Notes under the pieces: model-generated | The model's database searches: none | What the model was told of the DNA's origin: nothing | What the model saw: only the letters and a program-made list of their open reading frames with translations | Source of the DNA: Bifidobacterium asteroides | GTDB lineage: Bacteria; Actinomycetota; Actinomycetes; Actinomycetales; Bifidobacteriaceae | Assembly: GCF_003202755.1 (NCBI RefSeq) | Contig: NZ_QGLK01000005.1 | Location: 248,001 to 312,000 of the forward strand | Direction of reading: 5' to 3' | Length of the DNA stretch: 64,000 bases | Program-made: the position numbers and the translations under genes | Shown: piece after piece, positions 56,880 to 64,000 of the stretch | Numbering within the stretch: position 1 is the stretch's first letter | How the letters are laid out: each line of letters starts with the position of its first letter

Positions 56880-57902
56880 TCAAAGATTCGGCTTTGCGCC
56901 GGAAACGTTCAGCTTGCTCAGATCCAGCTTTCTGTCCTTGTGCTCAGCAGCCAACATGTTCCACGTGAAACCATCCAGCAACTCCTGCACACTCACGGGT
57001 CTGGGCCGATCCAAGAGTCCCAGGAGCCATCCACAGACCCCAAGCACCTGCTTGGCCGTCCAGCCGTCTCCTCTGAGCGATCCCAAGTCCGGCGATCCGA
57101 AACGCTTGGACATTCTTCTGCCGTCCACGCCATCGATCAGAGGCAGATGCGCATACTGAACACGAGGAGCCTGCGGCTGAAGATGATTCCGGATCCACAT
57201 CTGAATGGCCGTGGACCTTAGCAGGTCCCTTCCTCGCACAATCTGATTGACACCCATGGCCAGGTCGTCCACCGTCACCGCCAGCTGGTAGGAAACCAAG
57301 CCGTCCGAGCGTTGAACAACCACATCACCGACCTGCCTAGGCAAATTGAAAGACTGCGGGCCAAAGATCAAATCGTCGAAGCGACAGATGGCATCCGACT
57401 CGTCGGGCTGGTCAGGGACTGCAATCCGAAGGCTGTGTCTCTGCCCCCGGGCCAGCCTTTCATCGACTATCCGATGGGAAAGTCCTCGGCAGGTGCCCGG
57501 GTAGACAATGAACCCGTCGCCTTCATTCGGCGCCGATGCCGCGCGGATGTCAGCACGGGAGCAGAAGCAGGGGTAGACCAGAGGCTGCCCGCCGATCAAT
57601 TGCTGCGATTCCAGCAATTTCAATGCCTGACTGTAAGCATCAGCGCGCTGGGACTGGTAGACCACCTCGCCATCCCAATCCAATCCCAACCATGCCAGGT
57701 CGTCCATGATCCAGCGACCGGCATCCTTGACCACACGCGGCGTATCTATGTCTTCGATGCGAAGCCGCAGAACCCCGCCGGACCCTTGCGACCTGACACC
57801 TAGCCAGGCCGCCAGACATGCATAGACATTGCCAAGGTGCATTCGCCCAGTCGGCGAAGGCGCCAACCTTCCTACGACCTTGGCCTGACCGGCCTGGTCC
57901 AT
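56880..57902 (-). CDS. gluQ: Glutamyl-Q tRNA(Asp) synthetase
   Basis: A truncated GluRS paralogue that attaches glutamate to the queuosine at the wobble base of tRNA-Asp. 340 aa from ATG 57902, preceded by AAGGGAGA. The class I signature is GRLAPSPTGRMHLGN and the second is RRMSKRFGSPD. The zinc site is YPCFCSRADI with YPGTCRG. It lacks the anticodon-binding domain of GluRS, the mark of GluQ. Use of the name assumes the organism makes or salvages queuine; no que gene is in the window. Confidence 0.93.
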   Translation of the reverse strand: MDQAGQAKVVGRLAPSPTGRMHLGNVYACLAAWLGVRSQGSGGVLRLRIEDIDTPRVVKDAGRWIMDDLAWLGLDWDGEVVYQSQRADAYSQALKLLESQQLIGGQPLVYPCFCSRADIRAASAPNEGDGFIVYPGTCRGLSHRIVDERLARGQRHSLRIAVPDQPDESDAICRFDDLIFGPQSFNLPRQVGDVVVQRSDGLVSYQLAVTVDDLAMGVNQIVRGRDLLRSTAIQMWIRNHLQPQAPRVQYAHLPLIDGVDGRRMSKRFGSPDLGSLRGDGWTAKQVLGVCGWLLGLLDRPRPVSVQELLDGFTWNMLAAEHKDRKLDLSKLNVSGAKPNL

Positions 57903-57993
57903 TCTCGGTTCTCCCTTGTGCATACCGACATGCTTGCATACCATCAGGCAGCCAAAAACTACACGCCCCTGAATGGTCGCGCAAAGCAAATGA

Positions 57994-59340
57994 TCAGAAG
58001 CTGTCGAGCAGGCGATCGATCTCCTCGAAGTGCTTCACCTCAGGCCGCCAGACTGGCTTGCCACGAACGATGACCAGCTTGGGATCAGCCAGAGTCCGCA
58101 CATTCTTGGCAGGGTCCTCGTCAAGGACAATCAGATCCGCATCCTTGCCCGTGTCGACCGAACCAGTGACATTATCAAAGCCCAGGTTTCGGGCATTGAC
58201 CTGAGTGGCAGCGTGGAAGGCCTGAGCCGGGGTGAAGCCAGCGTACCGCACCAGATAATCCAGCTCGCGCCAAGTGCCATACTGGGGCACAAAGGTCATG
58301 CCAGTGTCGGTGCCAACGCCGACGGCAATGCCGTTCTCGTGAGCCTGCTTAGCACTCTTGACCATGCCGTCGACTACCAGCTCGGAGTTGCCACGAACTA
58401 TGTCGCTGATCCCGAGCTCCTGCTGGCTGATCTTGACCAGTGGCAGGCCAGCGGACAGAGTGGGATCCAAGGCAGAGAAACCACGAAGCGAGCGCGGATT
58501 GTCAAGGAAGAGACCGATCATCTCGTTATCCAGAGCGCTGCCATGCTCGATAGTATCCACACCTGCCTTGAGAGCGGCCTTGACCCCCTCGGGGCTCTGG
58601 GCGTGTGCCGCGACCAACACACCAAACTCATGGGCCTCATCGCAGACGGCGGCCATCTCCTCCTCGGTCATCTGCGGGCTGCCGGCCTCGCCAAGCTTGG
58701 TAGCATCGGTGACACCGCCGGTCGCGGCCACCTTGATGGCATTGACCCCATGATCCAGGTTCTCCCTGGTCCGACGCCTGGCCTCTTCTGGAGAGGAGCA
58801 GGACAGGGCGATGAAGGGATCGCCATGCCCTCCGGGAATCGCCAGGAGGGGGCCGGCAGCCAGCATGCGCGGGCCGGTCAGCTCGTCGGCATCAATCTTG
58901 TCGCGCAGGCGAACCGCCTCATAGCCCACATCACCCAGGGTACGAATGGTTGTTACTCCCGAGTTCAACAGCGTGGAAACGTTGCCCTTGATCTTGGCAT
59001 CCATAAGGACTTTGCCGGCAGGACTGTGCACTATCTTCAAACCGGCATCGACCACACGCGGCGACAGGTCCGTACCGCCGGACAGAGGCTTACCGTCAGC
59101 AAAGAGATGGGTATGGGCATTGATGAGTCCAGGCGCCACAAACTTGCCCGTAGCGTTGATCCGGTGATATCCGGAAGGCACGTAGGCCAGAGGGGTCGGG
59201 CAGACCTGCTCGATCCGGCCATCCGCGGACACCAGAACAGACATATCCTTCTGAACCGTGCCTTTTTCATCACCGGTCGCGATACTGGCATGCTCGAGCA
59301 CAAACGGCTCGCGCTCTTTCCTGCCTTGAAGACGCCCCAT
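57994..59340 (-). CDS. Metal-dependent amidohydrolase (prolidase/imidazolonepropionase-like)
   Basis: 448 aa from ATG 59340; upstream in-frame codons to 59427 have no ribosome-binding site. The TIM-barrel metal ligands of the amidohydrolase superfamily are visible: HxH in APGLINAHTHLFADGK, the bridging Lys in HGVNAIKVAATGGVTD, His in GVLVAAHAQSPEG, His in GVDTIEHGSALD, and Asp in GIAVGVGTDTGM. The C-terminal strand QVNARNLGFDNVTGSVDTGKDADLIVLDEDP closes the small domain. Relatives cleave Xaa-Pro dipeptides or amide toxins. No signal peptide, so the enzyme is cytosolic. The substrate is open. Confidence 0.9.
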   Translation of the reverse strand: MGRLQGRKEREPFVLEHASIATGDEKGTVQKDMSVLVSADGRIEQVCPTPLAYVPSGYHRINATGKFVAPGLINAHTHLFADGKPLSGGTDLSPRVVDAGLKIVHSPAGKVLMDAKIKGNVSTLLNSGVTTIRTLGDVGYEAVRLRDKIDADELTGPRMLAAGPLLAIPGGHGDPFIALSCSSPEEARRRTRENLDHGVNAIKVAATGGVTDATKLGEAGSPQMTEEEMAAVCDEAHEFGVLVAAHAQSPEGVKAALKAGVDTIEHGSALDNEMIGLFLDNPRSLRGFSALDPTLSAGLPLVKISQQELGISDIVRGNSELVVDGMVKSAKQAHENGIAVGVGTDTGMTFVPQYGTWRELDYLVRYAGFTPAQAFHAATQVNARNLGFDNVTGSVDTGKDADLIVLDEDPAKNVRTLADPKLVIVRGKPVWRPEVKHFEEIDRLLDSF

Positions 59341-60162
59341 GGTCGTACCTGCCTTCCCATCTCCGATGCACTCATTGCGAGGAACCGGGCATATATGTTC
59401 AATACTATCCACTGCAGGACGAACCATTCAAGCTTGACATACAAGCAGGGACCCAAAGTCAACATCCCCGAACATTGGCACCGAGGGGCATCCAACAAGC
59501 AGCGATGATTCGAGAACTTCGCCAGAGACCACCCCCATCTGCCTGAACAGGAAGGCATCATCTCGACTCAGGCACGCTGTCGGTGACAACCCGACTTAAG
59601 AGTTTAAAAGAGTGTGACTAGTTATGCCGAATTCCGCCCGCGACTTGAAGACATCGAGATAAGTTGAATCTATGAAAAAATAGCCTTGCAATAGACGACG
59701 ACCTAACTTCAACCAAGCCAGTATTTAACAATAACTAATATCTCATCTGTATAGAGTCCCATAAACGGGATCAACTCCTACAAATGACCAGCGATGTGCA
59801 AGTGCATCCCTGCAGCTTTTGGTCAGTTGAGTTACAACGTTCTGGTGCGGCATTGTTTCCAGGGGAATCACTTGTTCCGCAGATTACTCCTTATTTTGCA
59901 TGAAATAAGCATCATATTGGATATTGGTTTATTAGGTGATGCTCAGAAAGACGAACATTTCTGGGCCTCATCAAACTTACATCTACAAATAATATAATAA
60001 ACATATATAATTATTTGCTAATAAAATTCTCCACATCAATATGCTTTTATTATTGAGCCATTAAGCCTGCTGGGCTGCTAACAGTTGTCATCGGCACATT
60101 GATCCATGCAGATTTTTTCACGCTAGTTACCTACTAGCGGCTAATTCAAAACGCAACAAAAG
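59341..60162. other. AT-rich gene-free stretch left of the rhamnosidase locus
   Basis: No supported gene. Base composition drops sharply after about 59580 and is most AT-rich around 59990-60060. A perfect hairpin CGCTAGT/ACTAGCG (60121-60127, 60133-60139) lies near the terminator of the rhamnosidase gene. Short frames such as 59794-59997 have no ribosome-binding site or recognisable features. The change of composition suggests a boundary of acquired DNA. Confidence 0.5.
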
Positions 60163-60204
60163 ACCACCACCCCAGACCGATAAAACGACATCCGAGGCGG
60201 TGGT
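60163..60204 (-). terminator. Intrinsic terminator of the rhamnosidase gene
   Basis: On the minus strand ACCACCGCC pairs with GGTGGTGGT (plus-strand arms 60196-60204 and 60163-60171, one G:U) and is followed by CTTTTGTTG. It lies about 20 bp after the stop at 60223. Confidence 0.75.
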
Positions 60205-60222
60205 TAGCAAAAAGCCAACTTT

Positions 60223-62886
60223 TTAACTCTTATATTCATATACCAGATGGTGCATTCCTGCATGTATGCAATCGGAATACTCACCCACTTCGACTAAAGC
60301 GGAACTGCCTTCAGGAATAGCGGCATCAATGAACAGCTTGCCCTCATCGGCCTTATATTTCCATGTCAAGTCGATAGTACCCAAAGCTGTCTTATGGACC
60401 ACATGCGCATCCTTGATAGGGCCCCAAGGCTTGGGAGCGATCTTAAACCTGTGCCAACCTGGGCTGGACATCACCAAACCACCAAGAGTAGAGTACATCC
60501 ATTCGGCAACAGATCCGAGAGCGTAATGGTTGAAGGAGGTCATTCCCACTCCTGAATTCACCTTTCCGTTGGGCAGCATGGAATCCCAACGCTCCCAGGT
60601 GGTGGTGGCTCCCATAGAAACTTGGTATAGCCAAGAAGGGCACTTGTCCGATAGAAAGAGACGATATGCCTCCTCGAGGTGTCCAGTTTCTGTCAGAGCA
60701 GGGAGGATGTAAGGCGTTCCAGCAAATCCAGTACCCACGGTATAGTCTCTATCCCGCACCAACTGAGCCAGACGCCGACCCGCGAACTTCTTAAGATCCG
60801 AATGATCGTCTAAAAGCCCGAAATGTATAGCCAAGGCATAGGCGCACTGAGTATCAGAAGTCATGAGGCCGTCTTCACCGACGAATCGCGAAATGAAGCC
60901 GTCCTTAACATGATCCGCCAACTCCGCATATTTGTCTTGATACTGCACCAGGCCAAGATCAGAAGCCATCTTCGAAGCCAAACGAGCGCTCCGTGCAAAG
61001 TAAGCCGTTGCCACCAATTCCTTGGCGGTGAGTGCCTTAGCCATGTCGTCAGGCGGAGCTGTTGGATCAAGCCAGTCACCAAGCTGACCATAAACAATGC
61101 CCGGCCTTCTGTCCCATACCCCATCCGGAGACAGGTACCCGGAGACCTCTTCGATCCACTTAACTACGAGATTGTACTGTTTACCCAGCATCACCTTGTC
61201 ACCACTATCCATGTAGATGGCCCAAGGCACCAGTACAGCAGAGTCTCCCCAAATCGCCAAAGCCTGAACTTTGGGGGTCTGCCACTCGCCTAAGGGGAAG
61301 TACGGCACATAGTAGGGGACGCTCCCGAACTTATCGGTTTCCACATTAAGATCATGCAACCAGCTTGACAGGAAACCTTCCACGTCAAAGAGCATTGCAG
61401 CGGTTGGAGCAAAGAGCGCAATGTCTCCTGTCCAACCCAAACGCTCATCGCGCTGCGGACAATCTGTTGGGATGCTGACGAAGTTGGAATTCATGGACCT
61501 CACGATGTTGTCGTGTAGCTGATTGACCCGTTCGTCCGAGGTCTCGAGCCATCCGGTGCGTTCAAGATCAGATCCGTAGGCAATTGCAACCACATCATCT
61601 GGCTCCAGATCGCTTGGCCATCCCTCGACGAGAGCATATCTGAACCCATGAATGGTGAACCTGGGCTCCCAGAACGTATCCTCCCCATTCGAGGTATACC
61701 TATCTATCTGGTGACCGCGCCGCAATGGAGCAGTAGCCAGCTCGCCATCCTCCAATACCTCGGCATGCTGAACAGTAAACGACTGTCCAACATTGAACCC
61801 ATGGATCTTGAAACGCAGACGCTGAGTACAGTTGACACCCATGTCTATCAGGTAGGCATGCGCGCCATGCTGCTGGATACTGACTGGCCGGTGCCGATCA
61901 ATCTCTCTGACAGCCGGAGCGATGGGCTCAGTCAGCTTATCCACATCGAGTGGAAGTTCAGCCACCGGCTCCCAGTTCGCATCGTCAAATCCCGGTTCAG
62001 ACCAACCCTGTTCCTCTAGACGCGCATCATACTCTTCGCCTTCACACAGACCACTGCTGACGATCGGTCCTTTGTGCGCCTTCCATGTCTTGTCATAGGC
62101 ATTAGTGACTATCACATCTTCGCTACCATCGGCATAAGTTACGTTCAGTTGAGCATAAGCGCCTAGTCTATCGCCATAGATATTGACTTTACCTCCGCGG
62201 AAGCCCAGCCTGCCACGATACCATCCATCACCCAACCACAGGCCCAAAGCGTTGCCTTTATTCTGAAGATAATCGGTAACATCGTAAGTCCAATACAAAA
62301 GACGGTCATCGTAGGATGTCCATCCCGGGGTAAGGATATCGCTTCCGACCTTTCTGCCGTTGATCTCAGCCTCGACCAAGCCATAAGCCGTCAAGTAAAG
62401 ACGGGCCGATGCCGGCTTAGCCTTGAGTTCAAACTCCTTCCTCATCAAGGGCGCATGTCGCCAGTCTGTAGTGCTCTCATACCAGCCAGGCCCCACCATG
62501 GCACCGAGACGATCCCCAGCCTCGAGAATGCCCGTTTCCAGGCTTACCTCGTCGCTCCATGCTGATGCTTGGCCCTTATCATCCACCAAGCGGACCGCAA
62601 CTGAAGTTCGTTCATGTGATTCAAGAGGCTCTACAGGCCAAGCGTGCAGATGATTGCCCCGGTAATCCACCCCGATTATTTCCTCCCTGGTTTCTTCGCC
62701 GGGCTTAGCTCTACGGATCCGAATTTGTGCACCAGCGACTTTGTCTTCGTACAGCTCCTGCCGATACACCCAAGAAATCCTAGGTTCTCGTTGCCCCGAT
62801 CCAAGAACGTTACCGTGCATATGCTCAAACATGACAGTTTCAATCGGTTTGCTCTCAGTGATTCGTTTTTTCGACTCAACTGGCAT
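60223..62886 (-). CDS. GH78 alpha-L-rhamnosidase
   Basis: Removes terminal alpha-L-rhamnose from plant glycosides or polysaccharides. 887 aa from ATG 62886, behind GAGGAAA; an upstream TTG frame is discarded. Domain order is the family's: N-terminal beta domains (RISWVYRQELYEDKVAGAQIR), the bacterial rhamnosidase N domain (RLYLTAYGLVEAEINGRKVG, LGDGWYRGRLGF), then the alpha/alpha barrel. The barrel holds SIPTDCPQRDERLGWTGDI with the general-acid Glu, and GATTTWERWDS with the second Glu. A C-terminal beta domain follows (WHRFKIAPKPWGP). No signal peptide, so it acts on imported glycosides; the divergent transporter gene is the likely route of entry. Its promoter spacer holds a LacI-type operator. 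Confidence 0.95.
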   Translation of the reverse strand: MPVESKKRITESKPIETVMFEHMHGNVLGSGQREPRISWVYRQELYEDKVAGAQIRIRRAKPGEETREEIIGVDYRGNHLHAWPVEPLESHERTSVAVRLVDDKGQASAWSDEVSLETGILEAGDRLGAMVGPGWYESTTDWRHAPLMRKEFELKAKPASARLYLTAYGLVEAEINGRKVGSDILTPGWTSYDDRLLYWTYDVTDYLQNKGNALGLWLGDGWYRGRLGFRGGKVNIYGDRLGAYAQLNVTYADGSEDVIVTNAYDKTWKAHKGPIVSSGLCEGEEYDARLEEQGWSEPGFDDANWEPVAELPLDVDKLTEPIAPAVREIDRHRPVSIQQHGAHAYLIDMGVNCTQRLRFKIHGFNVGQSFTVQHAEVLEDGELATAPLRRGHQIDRYTSNGEDTFWEPRFTIHGFRYALVEGWPSDLEPDDVVAIAYGSDLERTGWLETSDERVNQLHDNIVRSMNSNFVSIPTDCPQRDERLGWTGDIALFAPTAAMLFDVEGFLSSWLHDLNVETDKFGSVPYYVPYFPLGEWQTPKVQALAIWGDSAVLVPWAIYMDSGDKVMLGKQYNLVVKWIEEVSGYLSPDGVWDRRPGIVYGQLGDWLDPTAPPDDMAKALTAKELVATAYFARSARLASKMASDLGLVQYQDKYAELADHVKDGFISRFVGEDGLMTSDTQCAYALAIHFGLLDDHSDLKKFAGRRLAQLVRDRDYTVGTGFAGTPYILPALTETGHLEEAYRLFLSDKCPSWLYQVSMGATTTWERWDSMLPNGKVNSGVGMTSFNHYALGSVAEWMYSTLGGLVMSSPGWHRFKIAPKPWGPIKDAHVVHKTALGTIDLTWKYKADEGKLFIDAAIPEGSSALVEVGEYSDCIHAGMHHLVYEYKS

Positions 62887-62959
62887 TTTCCTCAATCCCT
62901 TTCCTTGCCGGTCGATTTCCCATCCTTGGGAGGTCAACCAAATCTTGTTTTAGAAGAGT

Positions 62960-62988
62960 AAATTATTAAAGCGCTTCAATACGAACAA
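62960..62988 (-). promoter_or_regulatory. Promoter of the rhamnosidase gene
   Basis: On the minus strand TTGTTC (62988-62983) and TAATTT (62965-62960) are spaced by exactly 17 bp. The operator at 62966-62979 fills the spacer. The ATG is about 75 bp downstream. Confidence 0.6.
62966..62979. promoter_or_regulatory. LacI-family operator 1 of the rhamnosidase/transporter locus
   Basis: TTAAAGCGCTTCAA, a near-palindrome with central CG and perfect core AAGCGCTT. It lies between the -35 and -10 of the rhamnosidase promoter. It shares TTAAAGCG with operator 2 at 63163 and differs from the lacI operator at 1669, so a different LacI-type protein is expected to bind. Confidence 0.75.
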
Positions 62989-63134
62989 CTAATAGTACTT
63001 ATTGCCTATTTTTGCAAGCAGCTTTTGCAAACTTCCACCAGAAATACGTGAATATGAGTGCTATTTTCATTTACCTAACGTTCATCTCGGCTATATAGAT
63101 GACTGCAGCATGGATCAAACACCCAAATATAGAT

Positions 63135-63163
63135 TTGACAAACTCGTAATTACCATACATTAT
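63135..63163 (+). promoter_or_regulatory. Promoter of the divergent MFS transporter gene
   Basis: A perfect -35 TTGACA (63135-63140), a 17-bp spacer and a -10 CATTAT (63158-63163). The -10 runs into operator 2. About 95 bp of leader follow before the start codon. Confidence 0.8.
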
Positions 63164-63176
63164 TAAAGCGTTCTAA
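63163..63176. promoter_or_regulatory. LacI-family operator 2 of the rhamnosidase/transporter locus
   Basis: TTAAAGCGTTCTAA, a partial palindrome matching operator 1 in its left arm. It begins on the last base of the transporter -10 box and covers the start of transcription, a classic repressor position. Confidence 0.75.
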
Positions 63177-63259
63177 TAACGGATCCCAAAGAGGGGATAA
63201 CAGGTTCAAAGAGAACAGCTGTCGTTCCCAGTAGCCAAACGGAAAGAGATGGTTCAACG

Positions 63260-64000
63260 GTGATTGAGCACAGCAAACTGGATGCCCGCTACTGGCGGTT
63301 AACCTTTAATGCAGCCATTGCCTCCTACATGGATGCAGCCCTGATCGTATCCGTAGGCATTTCCTTGTCGTCATGGCAGACGCACTTCAACCTGGATGCC
63401 TGGTGGACTGGGGCTCTGAGCACTTTCCTCACAATATCCATCGGCATAGGCTCTTTTTTTGGAGGTAGACTCTCTGACATCTTTGGAAGGATACGAGTTT
63501 TCAACCTGGATATCCTGTTCGTAGCCATAGGTTCCATACTCATCGCTCTAGCTCCGAACACGAAAACTCTGATACTTGGTCTAGTCATCGCTGGCTTGGC
63601 TTCAGGAGCAGACTTACCAACTTCACTCGCAGTTATATCTGAAAGAATACCGCCTGATCACCAAGGCAGGGTCATTTCCTCTACGCAGATCTTCTGGACT
63701 GCCGGCATTATCATCTCCCAAGGGATCGGCTTCTTGGTCTCAGGCATAGGTGAGCTGGGCATCACCATCCTATTCCTTGTGGTGACTGTCATTGCCCTTC
63801 TTACTTGGCTGGTGCGGGTATTCAGCCGATCTTTCAAGACCATGGAGATCGATCTCGCCAAGGAAGCGAAAACGAAGAATGATGTTCAGAGGAATGCAAC
63901 TTCTCATGCATATCCCCTGAGCCAGCTCCTAACCAAGACCAAGTACCTGCTTCCATTAATCAGCCTTACATTATTCTATTTATTCTGGAATTTGCCCGCC
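63260..64000 (+). CDS. MFS sugar transporter, 3' end outside window
   Basis: Major-facilitator sugar porter, 247 codons to the right edge, about half a protein. GTG 63260 is taken as start, with GGAAAGAG upstream. The first helix NAAIASYMDAALIVSVGISL, the cytoplasmic loop FGGRLSDIFGRIRVF (sugar-porter GRxSDxxGR) and LVIAGLASGADLPTSLAVISE lead to EKIPP-like SERIPPDHQGRVIS. Six helices and the central loop (KTMEIDLAKEAKTKN) are within the window. Divergent from the rhamnosidase gene under a matching operator, so import of rhamnosides or their products is likely. Confidence 0.88.
   Translation, partial: MIEHSKLDARYWRLTFNAAIASYMDAALIVSVGISLSSWQTHFNLDAWWTGALSTFLTISIGIGSFFGGRLSDIFGRIRVFNLDILFVAIGSILIALAPNTKTLILGLVIAGLASGADLPTSLAVISERIPPDHQGRVISSTQIFWTAGIIISQGIGFLVSGIGELGITILFLVVTVIALLTWLVRVFSRSFKTMEIDLAKEAKTKNDVQRNATSHAYPLSQLLTKTKYLLPLISLTLFYLFWNLPA

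Noticed and set aside
62887..62937. Upstream extension of the rhamnosidase from a TTG codon
   Set aside because: ATG 62886 has GAGGAAA in front and matches the usual family start region.

Overview
The window looks like a chromosomal segment of a Bifidobacterium, probably from the host- or bee-gut-associated branch. This is inferred from the GC-rich core, the actinobacterial gene set (GlnR-type regulator, DUF2469 protein, Rho with a long Asn/Arg/Asp-rich insert, GatCAB, ClpB behind a HAIR operator), the initiator tRNA and the large LPxTG surface proteins. Species cannot be fixed from the sequence alone.

Layout. 1-1090: 3'-truncated metA (minus strand, acetyl-CoA-type residue Glu111) and an initiator tRNA-fMet with a terminator. 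1090-8645: AT-rich accessory DNA starting at the tRNA, with a LacI regulator and its 14-bp operator, an RpiB-type isomerase overlapping an MHS-family transporter, a 1.5-kb gene desert with a perfect 18-bp hairpin, a frameshifted aldo/keto reductase and an EcsC-like protein. 8646-27840: a 1301-aa LPKTG adhesin, ppa, a DUF3290/YetF pair, mntP behind a structured leader, glnR-nth, a family-5 solute-binding protein, valS, and an 1816-aa RCC1/InlB-repeat surface protein with an LPLTG anchor.

27848-35370: chorismate mutase, then a decaying carbohydrate-catabolism island. Broken iolD, sugar-phosphate epimerase and ppdK genes alternate with intact genes for a LeuB-like dehydrogenase, a TSUP transporter and a split transketolase (N and C subunits). 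35440-59340: mostly housekeeping. It holds rho, a TetR regulator, an FAD oxidoreductase, DUF2469-GNAT, and a tightly overlapping minus-strand operon (PRTase-like, SpoU methyltransferase, ABC ATPase and permease, gatC-gatA-gatB). After that come rmuC, a P-type ATPase-like protein without catalytic motifs, clpB, an FAH-family hydrolase, yggS, gluQ and an amidohydrolase. 59341-64000: an AT-rich gap, then a divergent GH78 alpha-L-rhamnosidase / MFS transporter locus. Both of its promoters carry matching LacI-type operators.

Three proteins keep an enzyme fold but lack its catalytic signature: the P-type ATPase, the ABC ATPase and the PRTase. With the fragmentary sugar island, they are the main unusual content. 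The best candidate for something undescribed is the P-type ATPase-like membrane protein at 49850-51925. Second is the leader RNA of mntP, whose closing stem covers the start codon.
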